DNA of 64,000 nucleotides from NCBI RefSeq assembly GCF_008630635.1, contig NZ_CP043869.1, positions 806,001-870,000 on the forward strand. Reading direction: 5' to 3'. Every line of letters begins with the position of its first letter. Position 1 is the first letter of the stretch. Positions 9,629-18,711 of this stretch are shown piece after piece. Source of the stretch: Neptunomonas concharum (GTDB lineage: Bacteria > Pseudomonadota > Gammaproteobacteria > Pseudomonadales > Balneatricaceae). Made by a program: the position numbers and the translations under genes. Under the pieces are notes generated by a model, which saw only the letters and a program-made list of their open reading frames with translations, did not search any database and had not been told where the DNA came from.

Positions 9629-10779
9629 CCCGTATTAGCAAAAGACCCTGGGGGTTGGTTGGCTTTCTCTGGTTCAGCCTTTGGTTTTTTAAGCTTAGGG
9701 CTCGGTTCTGCGTTAATGATGTAGGTTTCTAATAAGCCTCTGACTGTGCGTAGTAACCAGTTGTAGCCTTGCGGGCTTTGTGTCGTATTCGGCAGGCGTA
9801 TTTGGTGATAATTGCCAAGGTTTTTACGTCTGGCTGTCATAAGTCGCAGGCGGTGTGGTGTGGATTTTCCGACTTCCGCGCTGGGGGCTGCGCTGTAGAG
9901 ATCTAATGTTGTGATCTCTAAGTCTGGAATCAGCGAGCGTATATCTGGGGCGCTTATATCTGTTGAAGGTGTGGGGTCAACCAGCACCAGATTGATATCC
10001 AGATTTTCTTGCAAGGTGGTGGCTAATGCCGTTGCCCATACGCCGCCAGAGCCTGAACCTAAAATGATAAAGCGGCTTATTTGGCGAGATTGTAGTGCAT
10101 TAATAGCGGCCATTCCGCGGTTAGTTATACGTTCTTTTCTATCAGAGGTGTGGACACTGGCCTCTGAAGTTTCTTCAGGTGCATTCGTTGCTGGCGTTGT
10201 TTCCACGACGGTTGCATCGGTTGGCTCAGAGGGTGGAGCAGTGGCGGCTGTCTCTGTTTCTTGCTCTGGGCTTTCAGGTTTAGGTGTGTGCGCCTTTATG
10301 GGTTTAAGTGCTGGTAACGTTCTTTTGGGTAAAAGTGGTTGAATTGGCGAAGGAAGGGGGATAGATAACGTTGCCCAGCCAAACTCTGTTAGTCCTTTGC
10401 GCAGAGCTTCAAGGTTTGCATTTTGCAACGGGTGAGTCTGGTCATCCGCGATAAGAATGATACCCCCTAAATTAACGGCTCCGCTTTGTTGACGAAAAAA
10501 ACCTACAAAAGGATCGTCTCCTCCGTCCAATTGGATCAGTTCTGTTGCATTGTCTGGTGGAACTTGCTGCAGATCACGAGTGCTATGTGCCGCTGGTGTT
10601 GTATGGGTAGGTCTTTCAATTATGCTAGGTGCAGGTTGTTGCGCAGTTTCAGGTGTACTCTGCTCGGTTTCTTCTGTCGTAGAGGTCTCTTCCGCGGCTA
10701 CTAGTGTCGGTATTTGCAGCAAGGCCAGCGTCCATAGGCACAGGCTGGGTATAATTTTTGTATCAAAAATAAAAGTCAT
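9625..10779 (-). CDS. DUF3530 family protein, putative exported alpha/beta-hydrolase-like protein
   Basis: A 384-aa protein with a signal peptide (to about residue 29, ending LVAA) and long Thr/Pro/Glu-rich spacers (30-75 and 165-220). The conserved parts resemble DUF3530: a segment around GGIILIADDQTHP, then a hydrolase-like nucleophile elbow GSGSGG in FIILGSGSGGVWA. The C-terminal 50 residues are Lys/Pro-rich. No substrate is known to me. It is a single gene converging on djlA and divergent from rpe. Confidence 0.75.
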   Translation of the reverse strand: MTFIFDTKIIPSLCLWTLALLQIPTLVAAEETSTTEETEQSTPETAQQPAPSIIERPTHTTPAAHSTRDLQQVPPDNATELIQLDGGDDPFVGFFRQQSGAVNLGGIILIADDQTHPLQNANLEALRKGLTEFGWATLSIPLPSPIQPLLPKRTLPALKPIKAHTPKPESPEQETETAATAPPSEPTDATVVETTPATNAPEETSEASVHTSDRKERITNRGMAAINALQSRQISRFIILGSGSGGVWATALATTLQENLDINLVLVDPTPSTDISAPDIRSLIPDLEITTLDLYSAAPSAEVGKSTPHRLRLMTARRKNLGNYHQIRLPNTTQSPQGYNWLLRTVRGLLETYIINAEPSPKLKKPKAEPEKANQPPGSFANTG

Positions 10780-10886
10780 AACTAAATTGTCAGGAAACCC
10801 GGTTAGAGTGCAAGTATAAGCGCTGCATAAGCGAGCAGCCTTCGGTACAATACTGCTTATTCTTATTCAGTTACGGAAAGATATCC

Positions 10887-11570
10887 ATGTCTGATTTTAA
10901 AATTGCCCCTTCTATTCTTTCAGCAGACTTTGCCCGGCTAGGCGCTGAGGTCGACGCTGTTCTCGAAGCAGGCGCCGATATTGTACATTTCGATGTGATG
11001 GATAATCACTATGTACCGAATCTAACCATTGGCCCTATGGTGTGCAAAGCGCTGAGAAATTATGGCATAACCGCACCCATTGATGTGCATTTGATGGTAA
11101 AGCCGGTTGATCGTTTGATAGGGGACTTTATCGAAGCTGGGGCTACCTATATTACCTTTCACCCTGAAGCGTCCGAGCATATTGATCGCTCTTTGCAGAT
11201 GATTAAAGACGCCGGTTGTTTATCAGGGTTGGTATTTAACCCTGCCACACCATTGCACCACCTTGAGTATGTGCTTGATAAAGTGGATATGGTTCTCTTG
11301 ATGTCCGTTAACCCAGGATTTGGTGGGCAATCGTTTATTCCAGGGACGTTAAATAAACTCAAAGAAGCTCGTAAAATGATTGCCCAGAGTGGCCGTGATA
11401 TCCGTCTAGAAGTGGACGGTGGTGTGGGCATCGCGAATATTGCTGAAATTGCAGCCGCAGGAGCGGATACGTTTGTAGCAGGGTCTGCGATTTTTAATAC
11501 CTCTGATTATGCGGCAACGATTCAGGCGATGCGTGCAGAGTTAGCAAAAGTGGGTTCAGCTGTGTGCTAA
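10887..11570 (+). CDS. rpe: Ribulose-phosphate 3-epimerase
   Basis: Interconverts ribulose-5-phosphate and xylulose-5-phosphate in the pentose phosphate pathway. The 227-aa TIM barrel shows [13 protein letters not shown] near the N-terminus, the metal/catalytic [24 protein letters not shown] and EVDGGV motifs. It overlaps gph by 7 nt, the usual rpe-gph pair of gammaproteobacteria. Confidence 0.97.
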   Translation: MSDFKIAPSILSADFARLGAEVDAVLEAGADIVHFDVMDNHYVPNLTIGPMVCKALRNYGITAPIDVHLMVKPVDRLIGDFIEAGATYITFHPEASEHIDRSLQMIKDAGCLSGLVFNPATPLHHLEYVLDKVDMVLLMSVNPGFGGQSFIPGTLNKLKEARKMIAQSGRDIRLEVDGGVGIANIAEIAAAGADTFVAGSAIFNTSDYAATIQAMRAELAKVGSAVC

Positions 11571-12235
11571 TTCGGCGCTACTTTAATGGCGGCTTGCCCC
11601 GCTTAGTGATCTTTGATCTGGATGGAACGCTGGTGGATAGCGTTCCTGATCTTGCTTTAGCGATCGACCTAATGCTCGAAGCATTGGATTTGCCGTTAGC
11701 AGGGCAGGAGCGGGTCAGGTGTTGGGTAGGCAATGGTGCTCAGATGCTGGTTCAGCGTGCATTAAAAGCGATGTCCTCTAACGAGGCTATTGCTTTTGAT
11801 CGGGCCTTTGAGCTTTTTCTGCACCACTATCGGGATAATTTATCATGCAAAAGTGCGTTATATCTCGGTGTTAATCGTGCCTTAGAGCGGTGTGCTGAAC
11901 TCGACATTCCGATGGCGGTTGTGACGAATAAACCCATCGCGTTTACTCACCCATTGCTGTCGCATCTGCAAATAGATGGCTTCTTTCGTGACGTTTTAGG
12001 CGGTGATTCATTGTCGAAGAAAAAGCCTGATCCTATGCCGTTACTGGTTCTGATGGATAAATATGGTCTCGCGCCTACAGAAGTGTTGATGGTGGGAGAC
12101 TCTGTCAATGATGTACGCGCTGCTAGAAACGCGGGTTGTCCGGTGATTGCGGTTCCTTATGGTTACAATCATGGTGAAGATATCAAGTTATCGGAGCCGG
12201 ATGATGTTGTGGAACGTTTGGATCTGTTGTTTTAA
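11564..12235 (+). CDS. gph: Phosphoglycolate phosphatase (HAD family)
   Basis: Dephosphorylates 2-phosphoglycolate, for instance from repair of 3'-phosphoglycolate DNA ends. The HAD motifs are complete: [10 protein letters not shown] near residue 18, VTNKP, the Lys of KKPDP and [12 protein letters not shown]. At 223 aa the size is normal. It starts with GTG inside the rpe stop region (7-nt overlap); no better ATG exists in frame. In many relatives trpE follows, but here a sugar/acyl module follows instead. Confidence 0.94.
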   Translation: MLIRRYFNGGLPRLVIFDLDGTLVDSVPDLALAIDLMLEALDLPLAGQERVRCWVGNGAQMLVQRALKAMSSNEAIAFDRAFELFLHHYRDNLSCKSALYLGVNRALERCAELDIPMAVVTNKPIAFTHPLLSHLQIDGFFRDVLGGDSLSKKKPDPMPLLVLMDKYGLAPTEVLMVGDSVNDVRAARNAGCPVIAVPYGYNHGEDIKLSEPDDVVERLDLLF

Positions 12236-12316
12236 TTGTTTTATCGGCCTGTTTCTAAGTGCTAACATGGCCCGAAATATGTGGAGTGGCCTAGTAGTGG
12301 TGGCAGGAGGTTATGA

Positions 12317-12568
12317 GTGGTAACGCTGGATCAGGTTAAGCAGATTATCGGCGAAGTTTTGCAGCTGGGTAGTCGGATTGATGAATTTGATGCGGATACG
12401 CCGTTGCTTGGTAGTGTACCGGAGTTTGATTCGATGGCTGTTGTCATGGTGCTGACTGCACTAGAAGATAACTTTGGCATGGCTGTGGATGACGATGAGA
12501 TCAGTGCAGAAGTATTTGAAACCGTTGGATCTCTGTACCAGTTCGTAAACGAGAAGGTAGCCGCCTAA
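12317..12568 (+). CDS. Acyl carrier protein, exosortase/polysaccharide-module type
   Basis: An 83-aa acyl carrier protein. The phosphopantetheine attachment site is Ser39 in FDSMAVV, within the usual four-helix pattern. It starts with GTG at 12317, placed 6 nt after a perfect AGGAGG (12305-12310); the nearby ATG at 12313 is in another frame and stops after 8 codons. It is not the fatty-acid AcpP, which has DSLD and sits beside fabF. Its neighbours, a PLP decarboxylase and an acyl-CoA ligase, suggest it carries an amino-acyl or acyl group for that pathway (inference). Confidence 0.88.
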   Translation: MVTLDQVKQIIGEVLQLGSRIDEFDADTPLLGSVPEFDSMAVVMVLTALEDNFGMAVDDDEISAEVFETVGSLYQFVNEKVAA

Positions 12569-12582
12569 GAGTAGGCTACCTT
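12554..12582 (+). terminator. Hairpin after the ACP gene
   Basis: A 9-bp perfect stem (12554-12562 with 12574-12582) and an 11-nt loop that includes the ACP stop codon. Only a short T run follows, so it is a weak intrinsic terminator, or one serving both converging genes. Confidence 0.5.
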
Positions 12583-12618
12583 TCATAAGTCGTTATTAAA
12601 GCCTGCCTATTGATTTTC

Positions 12619-13851
12619 CTACACAAGTATTTCCACAGGATGTGGATGGCTCAAGAAATCACGGGGGCTTGCTGTAAAGCCGTACGCCCCTGACTGATAA
12701 ACCGCAATTAAGTCCCCCACGGCTACCTCAGGTAGCTCCACGCTGTCGGCGATAATATCCAAAGGTGTGCAGAGCGGCCCGACAATATGTGTGGTGCTTT
12801 GGGGCGGTAAGTCTGCCTTATTTGCGATAGTAACGGGGTAATTTTTACGAATCACTTGGCCGAAGTTGCCTGAGGCTGCTAAGTGATGGTGCAAGCCTCC
12901 ATCTGTAATTACGAAGTTAGCACCTCGGGAAAGCTTGCGATCAATTACTTTGCTGACATAGAGCCCGGATTCACCAACCAAGAAGCGTCCCAGTTCCATG
13001 ATGATGCGTGTATCAGGGATTTTCTCTTCGGCGATGCCCATGAGACGAGTAAGGTTATCAGCGATAGGTGATAGATCAAGGGGGGCTTCGCCGGGAAAAT
13101 AGGGGATACCTAGCCCACCACCAATATTTAACCACTCAAGCTGAACGCCGGATTCTTGTAGTATCCGATAGGCAAGCTCAAACGTATTGTTGTGGGCTTC
13201 TATGATGGCGTCTGCGCGGAGGTTTTGGGAGCCACAAAAAATATGAAAACCTTTAAGGTTCAGGCCGAGCTGTAAACAGCGTTGAATCATTGCAGGCACG
13301 CGCTCGGCATCCACGCCAAACGCCTTGGGACCACCGCCCATTTTCATACCTGATGTTTTTAATTCAAAATCGGGGTTAATACGAATGGCTACATGAGGTT
13401 CAAGATCAGATGCTTGCCCAATAGCGGCAATGCGCTCCATTTCTGACTCAGATTCCATATTAATGACTACACCAGCAGCAAGGGCGCACGTGAGTTCTTT
13501 ATCTGTTTTGCCGGGGCCTGCAAAGCTTATATGTGCTGGGTTTGCACCTGAGTGTAATGCAACCTGTAACTCGGCCATTGAGGCTACATCTAATCCATCG
13601 GTTAGTTGGGATAGGTGCTGTACAACCGCAGGCATTGGATTGGCCTTGATGGCGTAGTGAAGCTCTAGGCTGCTTGGGAAATGTTCCCTGAGCTGTTTAA
13701 CCTTCTCTGTCATGATGTGCCGGTCATATACATAAAAAGGTGTTTGCCCTGCGCGCAGGGCGAGCCGACTGATGGGGTGGCCACCCGCATAGATTTCGCC
13801 ATCAATAATGGGGAAGGCTGTCATTGGTGCATGTTGCAATTTTGTTTTCAT
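12619..13851 (-). CDS. Pyridoxal-dependent decarboxylase, exosortase A system-associated family
   Basis: Fold-type III PLP decarboxylase related to diaminopimelate/ornithine decarboxylases. The PLP lysine is Lys69 in YAIKANP; other marks are FHIFCGSQN, GGGLGIPYFPGE, TDGGLHHH, the cysteine of GPLCTPLD and a C-terminal QSGAYG block. The overall pattern (SGMKMGGGPKAFG, SGNFGQVIRKNYP) fits the family found with exosortase A loci rather than LysA. The start is ambiguous: ATG at 13851 (410 aa, GAGG 9 nt upstream), GTG at 13854 or ATG at 13824. It lies just after the acyl-CoA ligase stop, so the two are co-transcribed. The substrate is unknown. Confidence 0.88.
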   Translation of the reverse strand: MKTKLQHAPMTAFPIIDGEIYAGGHPISRLALRAGQTPFYVYDRHIMTEKVKQLREHFPSSLELHYAIKANPMPAVVQHLSQLTDGLDVASMAELQVALHSGANPAHISFAGPGKTDKELTCALAAGVVINMESESEMERIAAIGQASDLEPHVAIRINPDFELKTSGMKMGGGPKAFGVDAERVPAMIQRCLQLGLNLKGFHIFCGSQNLRADAIIEAHNNTFELAYRILQESGVQLEWLNIGGGLGIPYFPGEAPLDLSPIADNLTRLMGIAEEKIPDTRIIMELGRFLVGESGLYVSKVIDRKLSRGANFVITDGGLHHHLAASGNFGQVIRKNYPVTIANKADLPPQSTTHIVGPLCTPLDIIADSVELPEVAVGDLIAVYQSGAYGFTASPRDFLSHPHPVEILV

Positions 13852-13855
13852 CACC

Positions 13856-15430
13856 TTAGGCCTCTAGGAATAGGTCGCTATAGAGAGCGCCGAGTTGTTT
13901 GCGGTCGATCTTGCCGTTTGGGTTGCGTGGTAGTTTATCAACAAAAATAATTTGTTTAGGTAGCATGAAGTTGGGCAGCTCTTTCTGACAATGTTTCAAG
14001 ATGATGCTTTGCGCATCAGGAGTGTTGGTTACCGCGATGAGCACAATCGCCTGACCCAGTACAGGGTGTTGAATGCCTAATGCGGCGACCTCGCTGACTA
14101 GCTGGGATGCATACAATACCTCTTCGATTTCGGTTGGGCTGACCCGATAACCTGAGGTTTTAATCATCTCATCTTTACGACTAATGAAATAGAGATAACC
14201 TTCTTCATCCTTTTTAACTTGATCCCCAGACCAAACCGCATAGTCTGTCAAAGGTACTTCTGGGTTGTACCCAGGAATGGGTTTAAAGCGTTCTGCGGTT
14301 TTAACGGGATCATTCCAGTACCCCATAGAAACCAATGCACCCCGGTGGACTAATTCGCCGGGCTCGCCGGGTGCACACTCGCTACCATCTTCCCGTAGTA
14401 CCAGTACTACAGCATTAGGGATTGCTTTACCCATCGAGTCGGGGCGTATATGAACTTGCTCAGGCGGTAAGTAGGTGGAACGGAACGCCTCAGTTAAACC
14501 GTACATAAGAAATATTTTTGTATCGGGAAGTGCTGCGGTCAGCTTTTTGGTCGTGGCTATCGGCATGGCACCGCCGGTATTGGTCAAATAACGAAGCGAA
14601 TGCACAGTGGCACTTGGCCATTCAAGATCAGCCAGTTGAGTCCATAAAGGTGGTACCGCCGCTAAACCGGTGATTTGGTACTTTTCGACGGCACGAATAA
14701 CATCGCGGGGTAACAAATAATCCATTAACACAACGGAGGCGCCGACATGAAAAGCGGTTGTCAGTTGGCTAAGGCCATAGTCAAAGCTGAACGGCATGAC
14801 CGCTAACAGGCGATCAGCATCCGTATTTTCCAGGTAACTGGACACGCTTTTTGCACCAGCGATTAAATTGTGGTGTGAAAGAACAACGCCCTTAGGATTA
14901 CCGGTGCTGCCAGAGGTGTAGAGAATCGCTGCGATATCTTTGTCGATTCGAGTCGTTTTGAAGTTAAGAGGTGGTACGACCGGCTCATCTCTCCAAGGCT
15001 CGACGTGTACAGTTGTTTGGTTATCCAGCGGCTTTTTACCTGTGACTATAACGCTTCTCAGGTCGTGGCAATCGGCTAAGCAATCGGAAAGTAGCTTCAG
15101 GCGGTCTTGTGAAGTCACTAAGGCTCTTACATTGCAATCCTTTAATATATAGGCCACCTGTTGGGGCTTCAATAAAGGATTGATGGGCACAAACACTGTT
15201 CCGGCAAGCGCTGCGCCAAAAATAGAGAATACGGTTTCAGGGACTTTAGGCAGATAGATGGCAACACGTTCGCCTTTGGTGACACCTAAATCCTCCACGA
15301 GGGTTTTGAAGCTAAAGGCCTGTTGGAGCAGCGCTTCATAGGTAACGGTTTGCTCCTTGTAGAGAATAGCCGTGGCGCTGGGAGTCGAGGCTGCTTGTTT
15401 GAGAATCAGGTCGCCAATCAATTCCGACAT
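13856..15430 (-). CDS. Acyl-CoA ligase (AMP-forming), exosortase A system-associated family
   Basis: ANL-superfamily adenylating enzyme, 524 aa from the ATG at 15430 (an upstream in-frame start would add 30 atypical residues). It has the P-loop YTSGSTGNPKGVV, the YGLTEAFRSTY adenylate motif, the hinge region near YLYFISRKDEMIKTSGYRVSP and the C-terminal catalytic Lys in NGKIDRKQL. With the adjoining decarboxylase and the ACP it forms a three-gene set seen in exosortase/EPS loci. I infer that it loads an acid onto the ACP. No exosortase or PEP-CTERM gene lies in the window. Confidence 0.87.
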   Translation of the reverse strand: MSELIGDLILKQAASTPSATAILYKEQTVTYEALLQQAFSFKTLVEDLGVTKGERVAIYLPKVPETVFSIFGAALAGTVFVPINPLLKPQQVAYILKDCNVRALVTSQDRLKLLSDCLADCHDLRSVIVTGKKPLDNQTTVHVEPWRDEPVVPPLNFKTTRIDKDIAAILYTSGSTGNPKGVVLSHHNLIAGAKSVSSYLENTDADRLLAVMPFSFDYGLSQLTTAFHVGASVVLMDYLLPRDVIRAVEKYQITGLAAVPPLWTQLADLEWPSATVHSLRYLTNTGGAMPIATTKKLTAALPDTKIFLMYGLTEAFRSTYLPPEQVHIRPDSMGKAIPNAVVLVLREDGSECAPGEPGELVHRGALVSMGYWNDPVKTAERFKPIPGYNPEVPLTDYAVWSGDQVKKDEEGYLYFISRKDEMIKTSGYRVSPTEIEEVLYASQLVSEVAALGIQHPVLGQAIVLIAVTNTPDAQSIILKHCQKELPNFMLPKQIIFVDKLPRNPNGKIDRKQLGALYSDLFLEA

Positions 15431-15684
15431 GTAGTTATACCAATAAGCTGGACAGAAAGGATTGAATACTAAGCGAATGTTCAGAGTGATAAAAGTAGAT
15501 CGGCCGAAGAGCCAGCGCATTTCGGACTAAGTTTATCATTATAAATGCAGTATACTGCGGACAACAAAGTAACGCCTGTATCTTATGGTCACTCATAATC
15601 GGGTTGTGAATAACAGTCAATGCCATGCCTTTGTGTTGTGATCCAACTGGTAGTCATCGTATTGATACAAAATAGGTTTTATCA

Positions 15685-16725
15685 ATGTCTGCTTATGAAA
15701 ATTTAAAGTCTCGGTTGAGTCAGCAGTCGCACACGTGGTTGGTAACAGGTGTTGCAGGTTTTATTGGTTCACACCTGCTAGAAGAACTGCTATTACTCGG
15801 GCAGACTGTGGTTGGGATGGATAACTTCTCAACGGGTCGGCAGATCAATCTTGATGAGGTAGAGCAGAGAGTTGGCCCAGAAGCATGGCAGCGTTTTACT
15901 CTCCACAGGAAAGATATTCGACATCCAGAAGACTGTAGCGCGGTTGTCGCAGGCGTTGACTATGTACTTCATCAAGCAGCATTAGGTAGCGTGCCTCGTT
16001 CAATAGATGACCCGTTAACCAGCCATGAGTCTAATATCAACGGCTTTCTGAATATGTTGATCGCTGCCCGAGATGCCAACGTAAAGCGCTTTGTTTATGC
16101 GGCATCTTCTTCAACTTATGGTGACCACCCAGGCTTGCCGAAGGTCGAGGATGTTATCGGTAAGCCGCTTTCCCCGTATGCGGTCACGAAATACGTAAAT
16201 GAATTATATGCTGATGTTTTTGCCCGTACCTACGGTTTAGAGGCGATTGGTCTGCGTTACTTTAATGTCTTTGGTCCAAGACAAGACCCGCAAGGTGCTT
16301 ACGCTGCGGTTATTCCTCGATGGTGTGCACAGTTGTTTGAAGCGCAAGCTTGTCGCATCAACGGTGATGGCGAAACCTCTCGGGATTTTTGTTTCGTGAA
16401 AAATGCTGTGCAGGTGAATCTTCTGGCAGCAACTACGCAGAACGAGGCGGCAATTAACCAGATTTACAATGTTGCCCTAGGGGATCGAACCAGCTTGAAT
16501 GAGCTTTATCAAGGACTTAAAAAGCGGATTACGCCATATGCGCCAGCGCTTGCCGGCATAGAGCCTGAATATGCAGATTTTCGTGGTGGTGACGTGAGGC
16601 ACTCTCAAGCAGACATTAGTAAAGCGAAGTCGCTGTTAGGGTATGAGCCTTCTCACCGTATCGATGCGGGGTTAGAAGAAACAGTCTTATGGTTTGCTGC
16701 TCAGCAGTTGCAGTCAAACGTTTAA
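15685..16725 (+). CDS. UDP-N-acetylglucosamine 4-epimerase (WbpP/TviC-like), SDR family
   Basis: Extended short-chain dehydrogenase of 346 aa. The NAD-binding TGVAGFIG is at 21-28, the catalytic Ser in SSST (141-144) and YAVTK with Tyr165/Lys169. The block [17 protein letters not shown] and the [13 protein letters not shown] segment match WbpP-type enzymes, which interconvert UDP-GlcNAc and UDP-GalNAc or their uronic acids. Pairing with the following UDP-sugar dehydrogenase suggests synthesis of UDP-GalNAcA-type sugars for a surface polysaccharide. The exact sugar is inferred. Confidence 0.88.
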   Translation: MSAYENLKSRLSQQSHTWLVTGVAGFIGSHLLEELLLLGQTVVGMDNFSTGRQINLDEVEQRVGPEAWQRFTLHRKDIRHPEDCSAVVAGVDYVLHQAALGSVPRSIDDPLTSHESNINGFLNMLIAARDANVKRFVYAASSSTYGDHPGLPKVEDVIGKPLSPYAVTKYVNELYADVFARTYGLEAIGLRYFNVFGPRQDPQGAYAAVIPRWCAQLFEAQACRINGDGETSRDFCFVKNAVQVNLLAATTQNEAAINQIYNVALGDRTSLNELYQGLKKRITPYAPALAGIEPEYADFRGGDVRHSQADISKAKSLLGYEPSHRIDAGLEETVLWFAAQQLQSNV

Positions 16726-16741
16726 TTTGGATGGATTGGGT

Positions 16742-18055
16742 ATGAAAAAAATCGCAGTGGTAGGGTTGGGGTATGTTGGTTTGCCACTGGCAGTCGCTTT
16801 CGGAAAACGTATACCAACCATCGGTTTTGATCTGGACGAAAATAAGCTGTCAAATTACCGTAAAGGGGTCGACCCCAGTGGCGAGGTCGAGCCAGAAGGG
16901 CTGGCAGCGGCTGCGGGCTTGGAATACACCAGTGACCCTGCCAGACTAAAAGATGCCTCGATGATCATCGTTGCAGTACCCACGCCTATTGATCAGGCAC
17001 GACGTCCGGACTTAACGCCATTAGAGCGCGCCTGCAAAACCGTGGGGGCTAACCTGTCAGCAGGTACTATCGTAATCTTTGAATCGACAGTTTATCCAGG
17101 ATGCACAGAAGAGGTTTGCGTGCCTATTTTAGAGGCTGAGTCAGGCCTGAAGTGGGCCGGCAATGAATCTTCTTCATCCGTCCCAGCTAATAATGGCTTC
17201 TATATAGGCTATTCGCCTGAGCGTATTAATCCCGGTGATAAGGTTAACCGCCTAGAGACGATAGTTAAAATTGTGGCAGGAGATACCGCGCAGACGCTTG
17301 AAAAAGTGGCAGAGCTCTATGAGCGAGTAGTCGATGCCGGGGTTCATCGAGCAGCGTCTGTAAAAGTCGCCGAAGCGGCAAAAGTAATAGAAAATACTCA
17401 GCGCGATTTAAATATCGCGCTAATGAATGAGCTATCCCTCATTTTCCACAAGCTAGGAATAGACACGTTGGATGTGTTGGAAGCTGCAGGGACTAAGTGG
17501 AATTTCTTGCCGTTCAGACCTGGCCTTGTGGGCGGTCACTGCATAGGTGTTGATCCTTACTACCTTACTTATAAAGCGGAAACCGCGGGGCACCATCCTC
17601 AGGTGATACTCGCAGGGCGGCAGATTAATGATGGCATGGGTAAATACCTTGCCGAGCAAACCGTAAAAAACTTGATTCAAAGAGGTAAACAGGTCAATGG
17701 TGCAAAGGTGGTTATCCTAGGTTTAACCTTTAAAGAAGACTGCCCGGACCTGCGTAATTCTCGCGTGGAAGATATTATTAACGAACTGCAAAGCTATTGT
17801 TGTGATGTGGTTGTCCATGACCCTATAGCAAAGGCTGACGAGGCGATGCATGAGTATGGTGTGCAGCTTCAGGATTGGGCGCAATTGCCGCAAGCAGATG
17901 CTGTAATTCTTGCGGTTGCGCATCAGTTCTATCGGTCGCTTTCGGTATCGGATTTTACGCCATTATTGACTGAAAACGGCATTCTAATGGATGTTAAATC
18001 GATATTAGATCGAGAAGCATTTATGGCGGCAGATATAGATCTTTGGCGCTTATGA
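16742..18055 (+). CDS. Nucleotide sugar dehydrogenase (WbpO/TviB-like UDP-HexNAc 6-dehydrogenase)
   Basis: NAD-dependent oxidation of C6 of a UDP-hexose or UDP-HexNAc to the uronic acid. From the ATG at 16742 (437 aa) there is an N-terminal Rossmann motif GLGYVGLP (8-15), VAVPTP (78-82), the EAAKVIENTQRDLNIALMNE block (211-230), catalytic Cys267 in GGHCIGVDPYY, and the C-terminal GLTFKEDCPDLRNS. These fit the WbpO/TviB class rather than plain Ugd. It starts 16 nt after the epimerase stop. In-frame codons upstream of 16742 lie inside the epimerase and are rejected. Confidence 0.9.
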   Translation: MKKIAVVGLGYVGLPLAVAFGKRIPTIGFDLDENKLSNYRKGVDPSGEVEPEGLAAAAGLEYTSDPARLKDASMIIVAVPTPIDQARRPDLTPLERACKTVGANLSAGTIVIFESTVYPGCTEEVCVPILEAESGLKWAGNESSSSVPANNGFYIGYSPERINPGDKVNRLETIVKIVAGDTAQTLEKVAELYERVVDAGVHRAASVKVAEAAKVIENTQRDLNIALMNELSLIFHKLGIDTLDVLEAAGTKWNFLPFRPGLVGGHCIGVDPYYLTYKAETAGHHPQVILAGRQINDGMGKYLAEQTVKNLIQRGKQVNGAKVVILGLTFKEDCPDLRNSRVEDIINELQSYCCDVVVHDPIAKADEAMHEYGVQLQDWAQLPQADAVILAVAHQFYRSLSVSDFTPLLTENGILMDVKSILDREAFMAADIDLWRL

Positions 18056-18102
18056 TGTTTGCGAGTCAGCACTGTTTACTGAATTAATTAGATAAGATAT
18101 CT

Positions 18103-18690
18103 ATGCTGTTAATGATCGATAACTTTGATTCGTTTACCTTTAACGTCGTTCAGTACTTTAAAGAGCTTGGGGCGGATGTACATGTTGTGAGAAATAACGA
18201 ACTATCTGTTGATCAACTGGTACACATGGCCCCTTCTCATTTAGTTATCTCTCCGGGTCCGTGTACGCCAGAAGTGGCGGGTATCTCTATTGAAGCCGTT
18301 CGCCACTTTTCAGGCAAAATTCCTGTGTTAGGTATTTGCTTGGGGCATCAGACTATCGGTCAGGTGTTTGGTGGTATGATTGTGCGAGCAGGTAAAGTGA
18401 TGCATGGGAAAAACTCTTGGGTGCATCATGAGGGCAAAGGAGTATTCGAAGGTCTAAACAACCCTCTAGATGTTACACGCTATCATTCTTTAGTGATTGA
18501 TAAGGAGACGTTGCCCGACTGTTTAGAGGTAACCGCATGGACGTTAAATGAAGCTGGTGAGCCTGATGAGATCATGGGCGTGCGACATAAAACGTATGAT
18601 GTTGAGGGCATTCAGTTTCACCCAGAAGCTATTTTGACAGAGCAGGGACATGAACTCTTTTCGAATTTCCTGCAACGCGGCGTTAAGTAA
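18103..18690 (+). CDS. trpG: Anthranilate synthase component II (glutamine amidotransferase)
   Basis: Supplies ammonia from glutamine for anthranilate (and possibly p-aminobenzoate) synthesis. The 195-aa class I GATase has the catalytic Cys79 in GICLGHQ and the C-terminal FHPE with its His/Glu. Adjacency to trpD and trpC supports trpG, but such proteins often also serve as PabA. Its partner TrpE is not in the window, although trpE commonly sits between gph and trpG in relatives. Confidence 0.94.
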   Translation: MLLMIDNFDSFTFNVVQYFKELGADVHVVRNNELSVDQLVHMAPSHLVISPGPCTPEVAGISIEAVRHFSGKIPVLGICLGHQTIGQVFGGMIVRAGKVMHGKNSWVHHEGKGVFEGLNNPLDVTRYHSLVIDKETLPDCLEVTAWTLNEAGEPDEIMGVRHKTYDVEGIQFHPEAILTEQGHELFSNFLQRGVK

Positions 18691-18711
18691 TGATGATAAC
18701 AGGAGCGATGA

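Noticed and set aside
9911-10342. 143-codon frame opposite the DUF3530 gene
   Set aside because: Mirrors the Thr/Pro/Glu-rich spacer of the real gene; the Ser/Val/Ala-rich product is an artefact of that composition.
15548-15559. 12-nt perfect palindrome in the ligase/epimerase divergent region
   Set aside because: Palindromes of this length are expected several times by chance in 64 kb; no second copy or promoter alignment supports it.
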